Assembly (NCBI GenBank): GCA_021817945.1
Contig: JAKAFL010000012.1
Span: 1 to 64,000 of the forward strand
Direction: 5' to 3'
DNA length: 64,000 nucleotides
Source of the DNA: a bacterium
Lineage (GTDB): Bacteria; Verrucomicrobiota; Verrucomicrobiia; Limisphaerales; UBA11358
A model generated the notes under the pieces. The model worked only from the letters and a program-made list of their open reading frames with translations, did no database searches and was not told where the DNA came from. The position numbers were made by a program, and so were the translations under genes. Of the stretch, positions 1 through 9,549 are shown piece by piece. Numbering within the stretch: position 1 is the first letter of the stretch; each line of letters opens with the position of its first letter.

Positions 1-72
1 ATCCAGCACGGTGGCGGTAAGCGAGGCTTTATGCAGATCGACTCCGATGGTTTTCGTGGTGGCGGTATTCAT
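1..72 (-). mobile_element. 5' end of an IS110-family (DEDD) transposase, cut by the window edge
   Basis: Reverse complement of 1..72 reads MNTATTKTIGVDLHKASLTATVLD, matching the IS110-type N-terminus (VGVDLHK.S). Only 24 codons are visible. Confidence 0.6.
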
Positions 73-275
73 AGTCGTTCCAGCAAACGGGGAATTCGTC
101 CCCGGTGCAAGAGCAACATAGCCTTCAGGTTGGTTGAGCCGACGGTGTGCCGCGCTGCCCCAGGCCCATGGCGGCGCCTGCGGGGGCCGGAGCCTGCCTG
201 GTTCCTTGCACCGGCTCGGATTTGCAGCTTTGGCCGTGCTTGTCAGGCTCCAGGCTACCCAGTAATTTCACTGTG

Positions 276-1784
276 ATGTTTCGCCCTTGTTCCATCCTTC
301 TGGCCCTATGGCTTGCCATCGGACGGTTGCAGGCGCAGCCCCAGAATGTTCCAGTCGAAAAATTGCCTTGGTTCGAAACGCAGACCGCCCACTTCAACAT
401 CTATAGCTGCGGCGGCATCCAGGATACATACAGGCTTGCCGGGTGTTTGGAGCAATTTTGCCGAGCCTATTCCATCCTTGCCGGCAAGGATGCCATCGCC
501 TCGCCGCCAACTGTTGTCATCGCCTTTCCCGACCATGACACGCTGAAACCTTTCCTTCCATTGTACAATGGCCAGCCCGGGAACATCGCCGGGTTCTTCA
601 CCCGCGGCAGCGACGAGAATCTCATCGTGCTCTCCCTCCCCAACGCGGATGACCCGGGAATGGACGTGATTTTCCATGAGTACGCTCATCTCCTTTTTCG
701 CCACAACGACCAGGCATGGCCCATTTGGTTGAAGGAAGGCATGGCGGAGATTTACTCCACCTTCCAAACCCAGGTGGGTTATGTGGTGATCGCCCGGCCC
801 ATCGAACGACACCTGGAGACGCTGGCCAGCGAACCAATGATGCCGCTTCACGACCTCTTTGCCGTCACTTACGATTCTCCCCAGTACAATGAAGCCAGCC
901 GCCAGGGCGTCTTTTACGCCGAATCCTGGCTGCTCACTCATTACCTGATGGCCGGGGATAATCCCATAATACGCGCCCGTTTCGCCCAATACATGGGGTT
1001 ACTGCGCCAGGGCCAGTGGCCCGAACAGGCTTTTACCAATGCCCTGGGTGTTTCCTTGCAGGTTATGCAGAATGCTCTGGAGCGCTATGCCAAAGCTGGA
1101 ATATTTGAGCCGATCACCCTGAAACTCTCCGCAGACTTGTCCACCGCCGTGCCCGTAAAAACCTGGCCGGTGACCCCGGTGGAAATCCTGTTCCGCCTTG
1201 GTGATGAACAATTGCGCATTGGCCGCGAGGACACTGCGCTGGCTTGGTTCAACCATGCCCGGCAATTGGCGCCCGCCAGCCCGCTGCCCTACGAAGGTCT
1301 GGGTTTGCTTGCCTCCCAATGCACCAATTCAACCCAGGCCGTTGCCGAATTGCAGCAGGCTCTGCTGCGAGGCTCCACCAGTTTCCTGGTGCATTATATT
1401 TATGCCCGGGAGCAGTACCATCTCACCTCCCGCGACGGAGATGTTTATACGCCCCTCCAGGATGATCTTGCAGGGGAGATTTCAGATGAGTTAAACAAAT
1501 CAATCGAGCTTATGCCCAGCTTTGCCCCCGCTCATGAGTTGCTTGGTTTTTTTGAAATGGTTCAAGGCCGGAACCTCGGGCTGGCGGAAGACCAATTAAA
1601 CGCTGCCATCGCGCTTGAGCCGGAAAATGCAGCCTACATTTACACTCTGGCGCAGGTGCAGGTCCGCAACCACGAACCAGACGCCGCACGCCGTACCTTG
1701 CAGCCTCTTCTCCTGCCAAATGCTGACGCCAGGGTGCGCGCCGATGCGCAGGAACTGGAGAGCAAATTAAGTTCTGCCAATTAG
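276..1784 (+). CDS. Secreted HExxH metallopeptidase-like protein with C-terminal TPR-like repeats
   Basis: ORF 147..1784. Start placed at ATG 276 (MFRPCSILLALWLAIGRLQAQ signal peptide). Motif FHEYAHLLFRH; TPR-like helices in the C-terminal half. Confidence 0.75.
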   Translation: MFRPCSILLALWLAIGRLQAQPQNVPVEKLPWFETQTAHFNIYSCGGIQDTYRLAGCLEQFCRAYSILAGKDAIASPPTVVIAFPDHDTLKPFLPLYNGQPGNIAGFFTRGSDENLIVLSLPNADDPGMDVIFHEYAHLLFRHNDQAWPIWLKEGMAEIYSTFQTQVGYVVIARPIERHLETLASEPMMPLHDLFAVTYDSPQYNEASRQGVFYAESWLLTHYLMAGDNPIIRARFAQYMGLLRQGQWPEQAFTNALGVSLQVMQNALERYAKAGIFEPITLKLSADLSTAVPVKTWPVTPVEILFRLGDEQLRIGREDTALAWFNHARQLAPASPLPYEGLGLLASQCTNSTQAVAELQQALLRGSTSFLVHYIYAREQYHLTSRDGDVYTPLQDDLAGEISDELNKSIELMPSFAPAHELLGFFEMVQGRNLGLAEDQLNAAIALEPENAAYIYTLAQVQVRNHEPDAARRTLQPLLLPNADARVRADAQELESKLSSAN

Positions 1785-1852
1785 TAGAGTAGGCGGAGCG
1801 AACGGATTGAGAGGCGCAGGGCCAATGACCGTTTCGCTCCGCCCACTCTACT
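1783..1852. terminator. Bidirectional hairpin terminator between convergent genes
   Basis: Left arm AGTAGAGTAGGCGGAGCGAACGG (1783-1805) and right arm CCGTTTCGCTCCGCCCACTCTACT (1829-1852) are near-perfect inverted repeats. Confidence 0.75.
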
Positions 1853-3825
1853 CAAACCTGAATGGGCAGGATCAGCATTGCACGGCCGATCTGGTAGAGC
1901 CTGCGTTGCAGTTCAAATACCGTGTGGTTGTGCAGCCAGCGGGTCACAAGGCTCTCGTCCTTGAAAACCAACTGGCCCGCAAAAAACTGTGCCTGGGGAA
2001 ATTTCTCCACAATCACGCCGCATTTCACCGCCGCTTCATCCACGATGTCCGTGCCCAGGGCCACGCAGCCTTCGGCGTAAAACCCCCGGCGCATCATGAA
2101 TTGCACGTATTGATTCACGGCGTTTTGGGAGTGTTTCCGCAAATTATCCACCTCCGCCACGCCCTTGAAATTGCCCGCGTCCAGCACTCCCACCTGCACG
2201 AAAACAAAATTGGAGTAAACCTTTGGAAACATCCGCACCACTGCCAGCAAGGTGTGCAGGCCGAGTCCGTTGAATCCGTTCACCAGGAACACCGCCGTCC
2301 GTGCATTGGGATCACACTCCGGGGGTTTGTTGCTGTCCACGCCGGCCACCGCTTCATCCGCCAGCGCCGCCGCCACCAGTTCGTTGAGGCGATGAAGTCT
2401 TTTCTGTGTGGTTTTGTAGTGTCGGCGTACCCAGAAGGACACACCCACCAGCAGACCCGTCACCAGCAGCGTGGCCCAGCCACCCTCAAAAAATTTCACC
2501 ACACACAATGAAACCAAAATGCCCCCGGTGAGGATCAGTCCCAATCCATTCACCAGTATTTTCTTTTTCCAACGCGGCGTTCTCAGCCGGATCTGCCACC
2601 AGTGCCGCACCATGCCCAGTTGCGACAGGCTGAACGTGATGAATACATTGATGCTGTACAAAACCACGAGAACATCCACGGCAGCGCGGGTGAGCAAGAT
2701 CACCCCCAACGCAGCCAATCCCATCAATAAAACCCCGTTCTGGGTCACCAAACGATCGCTCAGCGTGGCAAAGCGCGTCGGCATCCATCGGTCCACTGCC
2801 ATGTTTGACAGCACCCGGGGACCGCCAAAAAAACCCGTCTGGGCGGCAATAAAAAGCAGGGCTCCGGAGGAGGCCATGGCTACAATCACAAAGGTGCGCG
2901 AAAGCGCGTGCGGCCAGCCTTCGCTTATTTTTTGGAACAGGACCGCATTCAAGGTCAGTCCCGGCACCGGCTGAACGTCGTAGAGGAGGTAGGCCAGCAA
3001 TAGTCCTCCCACCACAAATCCCAGTGAAACACCCATGTAAACCATGGTCCTTTTGCCGGTTTGCACCCTTGGTTCCCGCAAGGCGTTCAACCCATTGCTC
3101 ACCGCCTCAATGCCCGTGTATGTGCCTGCCCCGAGGCTGTAAGCCCGCAACAGCAGCGCCACCAACCCCAGCCACCCCAGTGACCCGGCCCCACCCTGCA
3201 CATCGCTCGCCAACCCCTTTCCCATGCCCGGCAAATCCCCGCAATGCGCCACCAAGGCGTAGGAAATGCCAAAAACATAACTGGCCACAAATGCAAAAAA
3301 CACCGGCAGCCATAACACCACCGATTCCTTCACGCCGCGCAGATTCAAAACCGTCAGGAACACCACCACCCCTATCGAAGCATCCAGTTTCCAGGGCTGC
3401 CATGAGTCCGGCAACAAGCTGAATGTGGCATCCGCCCCGCTCGCAATGCTGATGGCTATCGTCAATATGTAATCCCCGATCAAGGCGCAGCCCGAAATGA
3501 CCCCCACCGTGGGCGACAGGAGTTTGCTCGCCACCAGGTACCCACCCCCGCCACTTGGAAATTCCTCGATGATTTGGGAATAACTCACGCATATCACCGT
3601 GATCGTCAAAATGGAGGCCAACGCCACAAAAAGGCTCAAATGCGTATGACCCAGCAATTCCCGGTAGGCTGCCTCCGGGCCATAGCAGGACGATGAAAGC
3701 CCATCGGCCCCCAGCCCAACCCAGGCCAGCAGCGCCACCAATGACATGTTATGAAATATGCGCCGGTCAGACAAATTCCGCGCGCGGCCTATGACCACTT
3801 CTTTGAATATCCGAATGGTATCCAT
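1852..3825 (-). CDS. APC-superfamily amino-acid permease-like membrane protein
   Basis: 657-aa ORF with many TM segments; GLGADGLSSSCYGPEAAYRELLG and FPSGGGGYLVASKLL are typical of APC permeases. Confidence 0.75.
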   Translation of the reverse strand: MDTIRIFKEVVIGRARNLSDRRIFHNMSLVALLAWVGLGADGLSSSCYGPEAAYRELLGHTHLSLFVALASILTITVICVSYSQIIEEFPSGGGGYLVASKLLSPTVGVISGCALIGDYILTIAISIASGADATFSLLPDSWQPWKLDASIGVVVFLTVLNLRGVKESVVLWLPVFFAFVASYVFGISYALVAHCGDLPGMGKGLASDVQGGAGSLGWLGLVALLLRAYSLGAGTYTGIEAVSNGLNALREPRVQTGKRTMVYMGVSLGFVVGGLLLAYLLYDVQPVPGLTLNAVLFQKISEGWPHALSRTFVIVAMASSGALLFIAAQTGFFGGPRVLSNMAVDRWMPTRFATLSDRLVTQNGVLLMGLAALGVILLTRAAVDVLVVLYSINVFITFSLSQLGMVRHWWQIRLRTPRWKKKILVNGLGLILTGGILVSLCVVKFFEGGWATLLVTGLLVGVSFWVRRHYKTTQKRLHRLNELVAAALADEAVAGVDSNKPPECDPNARTAVFLVNGFNGLGLHTLLAVVRMFPKVYSNFVFVQVGVLDAGNFKGVAEVDNLRKHSQNAVNQYVQFMMRRGFYAEGCVALGTDIVDEAAVKCGVIVEKFPQAQFFAGQLVFKDESLVTRWLHNHTVFELQRRLYQIGRAMLILPIQV

Positions 3826-4112
3826 AAAAACAAATGCTTCTACCTTCGGGAAAACATGAAGCGATTAGGCTTCAGAGGATCGCCCTTTCCACGCCGACGA
3901 GATTAGCTGTCGGGCTGGGCCTGAAAAGTGGCCTGGATCCGTGTTGCCACGCATCCTTCGCCCCATCCCCACCCGGGGATTTTTGGGTCTCCCGCATCCG
4001 GCTGCCCGCCAGATTTAGGCTGCTTGGTGGAGAATAAACCAGCTTTTGGCGCAATTGTCAAATAAATGACCCTTTGTAAATAGATAAAGGGTTATGTGCC
4101 AATGTATTATAT

Positions 4113-4193
4113 CCAGAAAAGCGAAATGGAAAGGGTCAGGATGCCCCCAGTAGATTGGGGCAGATTGGCCTGTTTAATTTCGTTTTTCGGGAT
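4113..4193. repeat. Family-1 palindromic repeat, copy A (short form)
   Basis: CCAGAAAAGCGAAATGGAAAGGGTCAGGATGCCCCCAGTAGATTGGGGCAGATTGGCCTGTTTAATTTCGTTTTTCGGGA; shares termini and core with copies B-E. Confidence 0.8.
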
Positions 4194-4411
4194 ATTCCAT
4201 CCATCCAGCCCGCTCGCCTCGAAAATAAACTCGTTCCACAACTGGTTTTTTCTGAGAAAAAAACATGAAGGAGCGGGCCAAATACCGGGTCCCCCGGTTT
4301 ACCAGCCTCCGCTTCGTGTTATATTCCTGCGTGAGCCAAAACAAGCATCCAACCCCGCAGTCCATGGGGCATGTCAAAGGATTCAGGTCTGAAATGCAAT
4401 AAACCAAGCCC

Positions 4412-5077
4412 ATGCCCCCTCCGCATCTGCCTCCAATGGATTCGTCATTGTTTGAAACAAATCCCGAACGCAATCTTTTGCCATTCGATGGCGAGGTTCA
4501 CTACCACGGCCCTATATTGAATCCAAGCGAGGCCCAGCAAGCTTTTGACCGTCTGGTTGAAACCGTGCCATGGAAGCACGAGCAGGTCGTCATCTTCGGC
4601 AAAATCATTCAAACTGCCCGGAAGGTGGCCTGGTTTGGGGACGCTGCATTCACTTATATTTACTCCGGCGCCGCCAAAACCGCCCTCCCGTGGACCACAG
4701 AATTGCGGCATCTCAAAGCTTTGGTGGAGTTCAGGTCTGGATGTTCCTACAACTCCTGCCTCTGCAATCTTTACCATCACGGCGCCGAGGGCATGGGCTG
4801 GCATAGTGACGATGAAGCCATGCTGGGTCAGAATTCCGCCATAGCCTCGCTCAGTCTTGGCGCGGAGAGGAAATTCTGTTTTCGCCATGTCACCAAGCCT
4901 CTTCCTGCCCCCTTGTCAATCTGGCTCGAAAATGGAAGTTTGCTGGTCATGAAAGGATCCACCCAGCAATTCTGGCAGCATAGCCTGCCTAAATCGCAAA
5001 AAATCAAGGCACCCAGGATTAACCTCACCTTCAGGACAGTCATCACCCCTGCGATAAACGAACAGGGCGGGATTTGA
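4412..5077 (+). CDS. alkB: Alpha-ketoglutarate-dependent dioxygenase, AlkB family
   Basis: CNLYHHGAEGMGWHSDDE iron-binding motif and R.. LTFR C-terminal motif. Confidence 0.88.
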   Translation: MPPPHLPPMDSSLFETNPERNLLPFDGEVHYHGPILNPSEAQQAFDRLVETVPWKHEQVVIFGKIIQTARKVAWFGDAAFTYIYSGAAKTALPWTTELRHLKALVEFRSGCSYNSCLCNLYHHGAEGMGWHSDDEAMLGQNSAIASLSLGAERKFCFRHVTKPLPAPLSIWLENGSLLVMKGSTQQFWQHSLPKSQKIKAPRINLTFRTVITPAINEQGGI

Positions 5078-5078
5078 T

Positions 5079-6170
5079 TTATCGGTTTAAAAAGGGATAG
5101 TCGGTATATCCCTTGGCCCCCGGCGCATAAAACGTGGCCGGGTCCGGTGAATTGAGCTGGGCGTTCAGTCTGAAACGTTCCGGCAGGTCTGGGTTGGCAA
5201 TGAACGGCACCCCATAAGCCACGGCATCCGCTTCCCCGGCGGCCAGCGTCTGGCTGCCCGTGGCGAGGGTGAATTTTTCATTGGCAATGTATGTCCCGCC
5301 AAATAGCGCCTTCAACTTGGGGCCAATCCGGTTTTCCCCCAATGATTCACGGGCACAAATGAATGCAATCCTCCGGCGCTTCAACTCCTGGGCCACGTGG
5401 CCAAATACGGCCAGCGGATCAGAATCTCCCATGTCATGGGCATCACCGCGCGGTGCCAGGTGCATGCCCACACGGTCCGAACCCCAAACCGACACCACCG
5501 CATCGGTCACTTCCAGCATCAGGCGCGCACGGTTTTCAATCGAGCCTCCGTATTCATCCGTTCGATGGTTCGTCTTGTCCTGGAGGAATTGGTCCAGCAG
5601 GTAACCATTGGCGCCATGAATCTCCACCCCGTCAAAACCAGCCAATTGCGCGTTTTCGGCGCCTTTGCGGTAGGCCTCCACCACCCCCGGAATTTCCCGG
5701 GTTTCCAAGGCCCGTGGTGTCACAAACGGTTTGAGCGGTCGAACCAGGCTCACATGACCCGCCGCCGCAATCGCGCTGGGCGCCACCGGCAATGCCCCGT
5801 TTAAAAACATCGGATCGGAAATGCGGCCAACGTGCCACAATTGCAGGAGCATGCGCCCGCCCGCCCGGTGTACGGCTTCCGTCACTCCCCGCCACCCGGC
5901 CACCTGTTCCGCAGACCAAATGCCGGGTGTCCCTGCGTAGCCCACACCCATGGGGGTGACCGATGTGGCTTCTGAAATTATCAAGCCAGCCGATGCCCTC
6001 TGCACATAATACTCCGCCATCAACGCATTCGGCACCCGGCTCTCACCCGCCCGCGAACGGGTCAGCGGAGCCATGAGGATGCGGTTGGGCAGATGCCAGG
6101 CCCCAATTTGAATGGGGGAATGCAGGGTGGGAATTTTCGTTGCGCTTTGCGGTTCAGTTTCTCTCAACAT
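5079..6170 (-). CDS. nemA: Old-yellow-enzyme family alkene reductase / N-ethylmaleimide reductase
   Basis: NRILMAPLTRSRA ... HGANGYLLDQFLQDKTNHRTDEYGGSIENRARL ... YGVPFIANPDLPERFRLNAQLN. Confidence 0.9.
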   Translation of the reverse strand: MLRETEPQSATKIPTLHSPIQIGAWHLPNRILMAPLTRSRAGESRVPNALMAEYYVQRASAGLIISEATSVTPMGVGYAGTPGIWSAEQVAGWRGVTEAVHRAGGRMLLQLWHVGRISDPMFLNGALPVAPSAIAAAGHVSLVRPLKPFVTPRALETREIPGVVEAYRKGAENAQLAGFDGVEIHGANGYLLDQFLQDKTNHRTDEYGGSIENRARLMLEVTDAVVSVWGSDRVGMHLAPRGDAHDMGDSDPLAVFGHVAQELKRRRIAFICARESLGENRIGPKLKALFGGTYIANEKFTLATGSQTLAAGEADAVAYGVPFIANPDLPERFRLNAQLNSPDPATFYAPGAKGYTDYPFLNR

Positions 6171-6328
6171 CCCGCCAGCCTAGCCCAAACCCAATTGAGA
6201 ATCAAACATGGTTGAAACTCAGCGATTCAAAAACAAGCTCGCGTCAAGCAGGGCAAGTTCATCACGGAATAAATCCTTGAGCCTGCCCCCGTGTTGACTT
6301 TTGACCTTTTGGACGGGACATTTCCCGG

Positions 6329-6868
6329 GTGAAATTGCCTTACAAAGCAGCCACCTTGCTTTATGTGTTCAATGCCGCCGATCAGGTTCTCCTTTTGGAG
6401 CGGGCGCGGCATCCCAATCAGGGTCTCTGGAGTCCGCCGGGAGGCAAACTTAAAATGGAAATTGGCGAATCCCCTTACGCCTGCGCCTGCCGTGAGGCCG
6501 GCGAGGAAATGGGCTTGAATTTATCCCCTGCGGATGTCCATCTTTCGGGAATTGTCAGTGAAGCCGGGTACCAGGGAGAGACCCACTGGCTGATGTTCCT
6601 TTTTGAAATCCGGCGGAAATTAACCCATGCGCCCCCTGTGCACGCGGAAGGGCGGTTCGCCTTTTTCAACCGGAAAGACTTGGAATCCCTCAGGATTCCC
6701 GATACGGACCGGGATAAAATCTGGCCTTGGTTCTGGCATTATCGTGGCGGATTTTTTGCCGCCCATTGCCAGTGTCGGGCCGATGGCGGCCATCTTTGGT
6801 CGCTGCACGAGGCGCGTGGTGCGGATGGGGTGGCTTCCCGGTCATGCGTGGGGGTGGCTCATGAATGA
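6329..6868 (+). CDS. Nudix hydrolase
   Basis: Nudix box GGKLKMEIGESPYACACREAGEEMGL. Confidence 0.85.
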   Translation: MKLPYKAATLLYVFNAADQVLLLERARHPNQGLWSPPGGKLKMEIGESPYACACREAGEEMGLNLSPADVHLSGIVSEAGYQGETHWLMFLFEIRRKLTHAPPVHAEGRFAFFNRKDLESLRIPDTDRDKIWPWFWHYRGGFFAAHCQCRADGGHLWSLHEARGADGVASRSCVGVAHE

Positions 6869-7361
6869 GGGGTTGATGGGTTTGCGCAGTGACGAGGATT
6901 TCATGAGGGAAGCGTTGCGGCAGGCGGCCAAGGCTTACGCGGCAGGCGAGGTGCCGGTGGGGGCGATTGTGGTGCGCGACGGCAGGATGATTGGCCGGGC
7001 TTTCAACCAGGTGGAGAGCCTGAAGGATGCCACGGCTCATGCTGAGATGCTGGCTCTCACCCAGGCCCAGCAGGCAGCGGGGGATTGGCGCCTTACGGAT
7101 TGCACGCTTTACGTCACCAAGGAACCCTGCCCCATGTGCGCCGGTGCCATTGTCCATACCCGCCTTCTGCGTGTGGTGTTTGGCGTGGAGGATCCCAAGG
7201 CTGGCGCCGCAGGCGGAGCCATGAACCTGTTGCAGTTTCCCACCCTCAACCATTCCTGCCAATTCACAGGCGGGGTGTGCCGGGAGGAATGCCGGTCCAT
7301 TCTGCGGGAATTTTTTGGCGAACAACGAAAGTTGAAACAAGGCAGATTACCTCCCGCCTGA
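6861..7361 (+). CDS. tadA: tRNA-specific adenosine deaminase TadA
   Basis: HAEM ... PCPMCAGAI zinc motifs. ATG 6861 overlaps the upstream Nudix stop. Confidence 0.9.
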   Translation: MNEGLMGLRSDEDFMREALRQAAKAYAAGEVPVGAIVVRDGRMIGRAFNQVESLKDATAHAEMLALTQAQQAAGDWRLTDCTLYVTKEPCPMCAGAIVHTRLLRVVFGVEDPKAGAAGGAMNLLQFPTLNHSCQFTGGVCREECRSILREFFGEQRKLKQGRLPPA

Positions 7362-7724
7362 AGCAGGACCGGCCTGTCTGCGGGCGATGCGCGCCTGCCA
7401 GATGGCTGTGGCCATGAAAACCAGGCCGCAGCCCGCGCAGAACCATACCAGGAAAGGCACCGGCAGATAAAACCACGCCCCCGCCGCCCCCGCCAGGGAT
7501 AGCAAACTGCAAAGGCCCGAGAAAACGGCGCTGGCCTGCGCGGTTTGCTGGGTTTGACGGGTCAGCAAGGCAAAGGCTTGATCGTGCTGGTCCAATACCC
7601 GCGCGCATGCCTCGCCACAGGCCCGGCGTCCCACCCCCGCCGCACCTCCGCACGCCGGACACAAGGCCCTGCCGCAACGCATGCAAACGCCGGTCGCTGT
7701 CTGGTGATGTTCAGGGCATTCCAT
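7347..7724 (-). CDS. Small protein with N-terminal B-box-type zinc finger and two predicted TM helices
   Basis: MECPEHHQTATGVCMRCGRALCPACGG followed by hydrophobic segments. Confidence 0.6.
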   Translation of the reverse strand: MECPEHHQTATGVCMRCGRALCPACGGAAGVGRRACGEACARVLDQHDQAFALLTRQTQQTAQASAVFSGLCSLLSLAGAAGAWFYLPVPFLVWFCAGCGLVFMATAIWQARIARRQAGPASGGR

Positions 7725-7782
7725 GGGATTCAATGGGTCGAGCCTGTCAAACCTTGCTGCAGGGACGCGTTCAAGGCAAGCC

Positions 7783-7873
7783 AAACCACCTCCTCAAACC
7801 ACCTCCTCAAACCACCTCCTCAAACCACCTCCTCAAACCACCTCCTCAAACCACCTCCTCAAACCACCTCCTC
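7783..7873. repeat. Tandem repeat: 7 perfect copies of AAACCACCTCCTC (13 bp)
   Basis: Direct reading of 7783..7873; every copy is identical. Confidence 0.97.
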
Positions 7874-7884
7874 AAAACCCAACC

Positions 7885-8239
7885 GGGCGCATCTCGGCTT
7901 TTGGGTTGGCGAAGATGGCGTGGAGAAAAAGTGAAGCGGTTGGTTTGAAACCATTTCGAGCCTCGAAGGAATGGACCATTCCAAGCGCATCCACCAACCC
8001 AGCGCCTCTGGCTTCCTGGCCCCGCCAGCGAAGCGCGAGGAGAGGATTATGGAGAGGGGAACTCGCAAACAGGCATCGCGATCAACGAACCGTCTCACAT
8101 CCCGAAAGCTCGGTGCCACCCCTCCCCGGCCCTCCCATCAATCAGGATTGATGGAGAGGGAGAAAAAAACACTGGGTTTGCGGAGGTTTTTGAAATTTGA
8201 AACGCCAGGGGAGACTTGCTCAAAAACCGAGATGCGCCC
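7885..8239. repeat. Family-2 MITE-like element (long form) with terminal inverted repeats
   Basis: Left end GGGCGCATCTCGGCTTTTG and right end CAAAAACCGAGATGCGCCC are inverted. The inner part GATGGAGAGGGAGA...GGGTTTGCGGAGGTTTTTG is shared with 15615-15650. Confidence 0.65.
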
Positions 8240-8254
8240 ATTCCAACCGCGTTC

Positions 8255-8421
8255 AACCCGAAAAGAGAAATGGAAAGGGTCAAGATGCGGCAAGATGCTG
8301 GCGCGGAAACTCCTTGGAAAAATCGAAACCCTACCCGAAGCGGCCTGGCGAGATTTTTCCAATGAGTTTGCGCCCGGTGGATCGGGGCAGATTGGCCTTT
8401 TGGATTTCATTTTTTGGGTTC
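8255..8421. repeat. Family-1 palindromic repeat, copy B (long form)
   Basis: AACCCGAAAAGAGAAATGGAAAGGGTCAAGATGCGGCAAGATGCTGG...GGGGCAGATTGGCCTTTTGGATTTCATTTTTTGGGTT. Confidence 0.85.
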
Positions 8422-8460
8422 AATCCATTCCAAAAAACCGGTCAACTTCAGGATGGAACC

Positions 8461-9519
8461 TCAGAAGTTGCGCACGCGGTCAATTTGAATTTGTGCCGGG
8501 TCGCAAACTCCCAACTGGAGCAGCGCTGCATTGGTATAAATTTCAGACCCGGCCGGGCTGGTGCTCCCCCCAAACATTTTTGCCTCCCGGGCGAGTTCGC
8601 GCATGGCCAGCACGTCCAGCGCCACAGGGTCATGGCTGAACCATATTTGGTCCAGCTCAGTGGCATATTGCAGAAAGCCGGAGGGACCTCCCTGATACTG
8701 GCCCAGCAGGGCATCCGTTACATTCAGCACCACATGATCCCCGATCTCCGGCAGGGCTATGATCTCCGGCAGGGCCACCGAGAGCTGGTCTGAACTTTGC
8801 TCAAACCGGCGCGTGTTGTCCACGCTGCCCAAGGCCAGGCTGTAGAAATGCCCGCAGATTCCCGCATCGGCTTCATTGATCAATGGAGCCACGGAAATAA
8901 TCCGGGTTTGGGGGTGGGTGAGCAGCCGGGTGACAAAAGATCGGCGCCCGGCGTCCCGGCTGGTGCTGCCAAACTCGAGGTCGCCCCAAACCAACATGCC
9001 TACGACCGGGTCATCGGGAAGATAAAAATGGGTGGGACTATAGCCCGCCTCGATTGCGCCGCATACCTGGATTCCCAAACGCCGTCCCAAGGCGGAAAAG
9101 CCCGATGCCCGCAGGTCCTCGCTGTCTTTGTCCCAGAGTATGATCTGAGCAGGTGGCACCCCTGCGGTGATCAGTCCGTGAACCATCGCGGCCACCACTG
9201 CCGGACGCGTTCCGCAGTAAGGTCCGGGTTTGGAAAAGACCTTGATTGCCACGATATCGTTGGTGTTTAGTAACATGCGCCATGCAGACACCACGTTGCT
9301 GGCATGCGTAAAGCGCTCCAGGCCCATGTTGAACAACGATTCAACCCGCTTATCATCAGGCAGATAAGCTTCAAGCAAGCCGTTGCCCTGCGCTACCACC
9401 ACCTGGCTCTTCGGATTGGCGCTGCTGGGCACAAAGTAATCCGCCCCCTCAGCGCCAGCGCCAGCCCACAGGCTGGTGAGGACGAGAGACCATAAAATAT
9501 ACCGTGCGTTTCTTGACAC
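8461..9519 (-). CDS. Secreted DUF362-like protein
   Basis: Signal peptide MSRNARYILWSLVLTSLWAGAGA; NDIVAIKVF.KPG....TRPAVVAAMVHGLITAGVPPAQIILWDKDSEDLRASGF resembles DUF362. Confidence 0.7.
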   Translation of the reverse strand: MSRNARYILWSLVLTSLWAGAGAEGADYFVPSSANPKSQVVVAQGNGLLEAYLPDDKRVESLFNMGLERFTHASNVVSAWRMLLNTNDIVAIKVFSKPGPYCGTRPAVVAAMVHGLITAGVPPAQIILWDKDSEDLRASGFSALGRRLGIQVCGAIEAGYSPTHFYLPDDPVVGMLVWGDLEFGSTSRDAGRRSFVTRLLTHPQTRIISVAPLINEADAGICGHFYSLALGSVDNTRRFEQSSDQLSVALPEIIALPEIGDHVVLNVTDALLGQYQGGPSGFLQYATELDQIWFSHDPVALDVLAMRELAREAKMFGGSTSPAGSEIYTNAALLQLGVCDPAQIQIDRVRNF

Positions 9520-9549
9520 TTATGAGAGCGGATGTTACCACCAGCCAGG

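Noticed and set aside
306-989. 227-aa minus-strand ORF
   Set aside because: Antisense to the HExxH metallopeptidase-like gene.
7783-7873. Possible CRISPR array
   Set aside because: Units are perfectly tandem with no spacers; it is a minisatellite.
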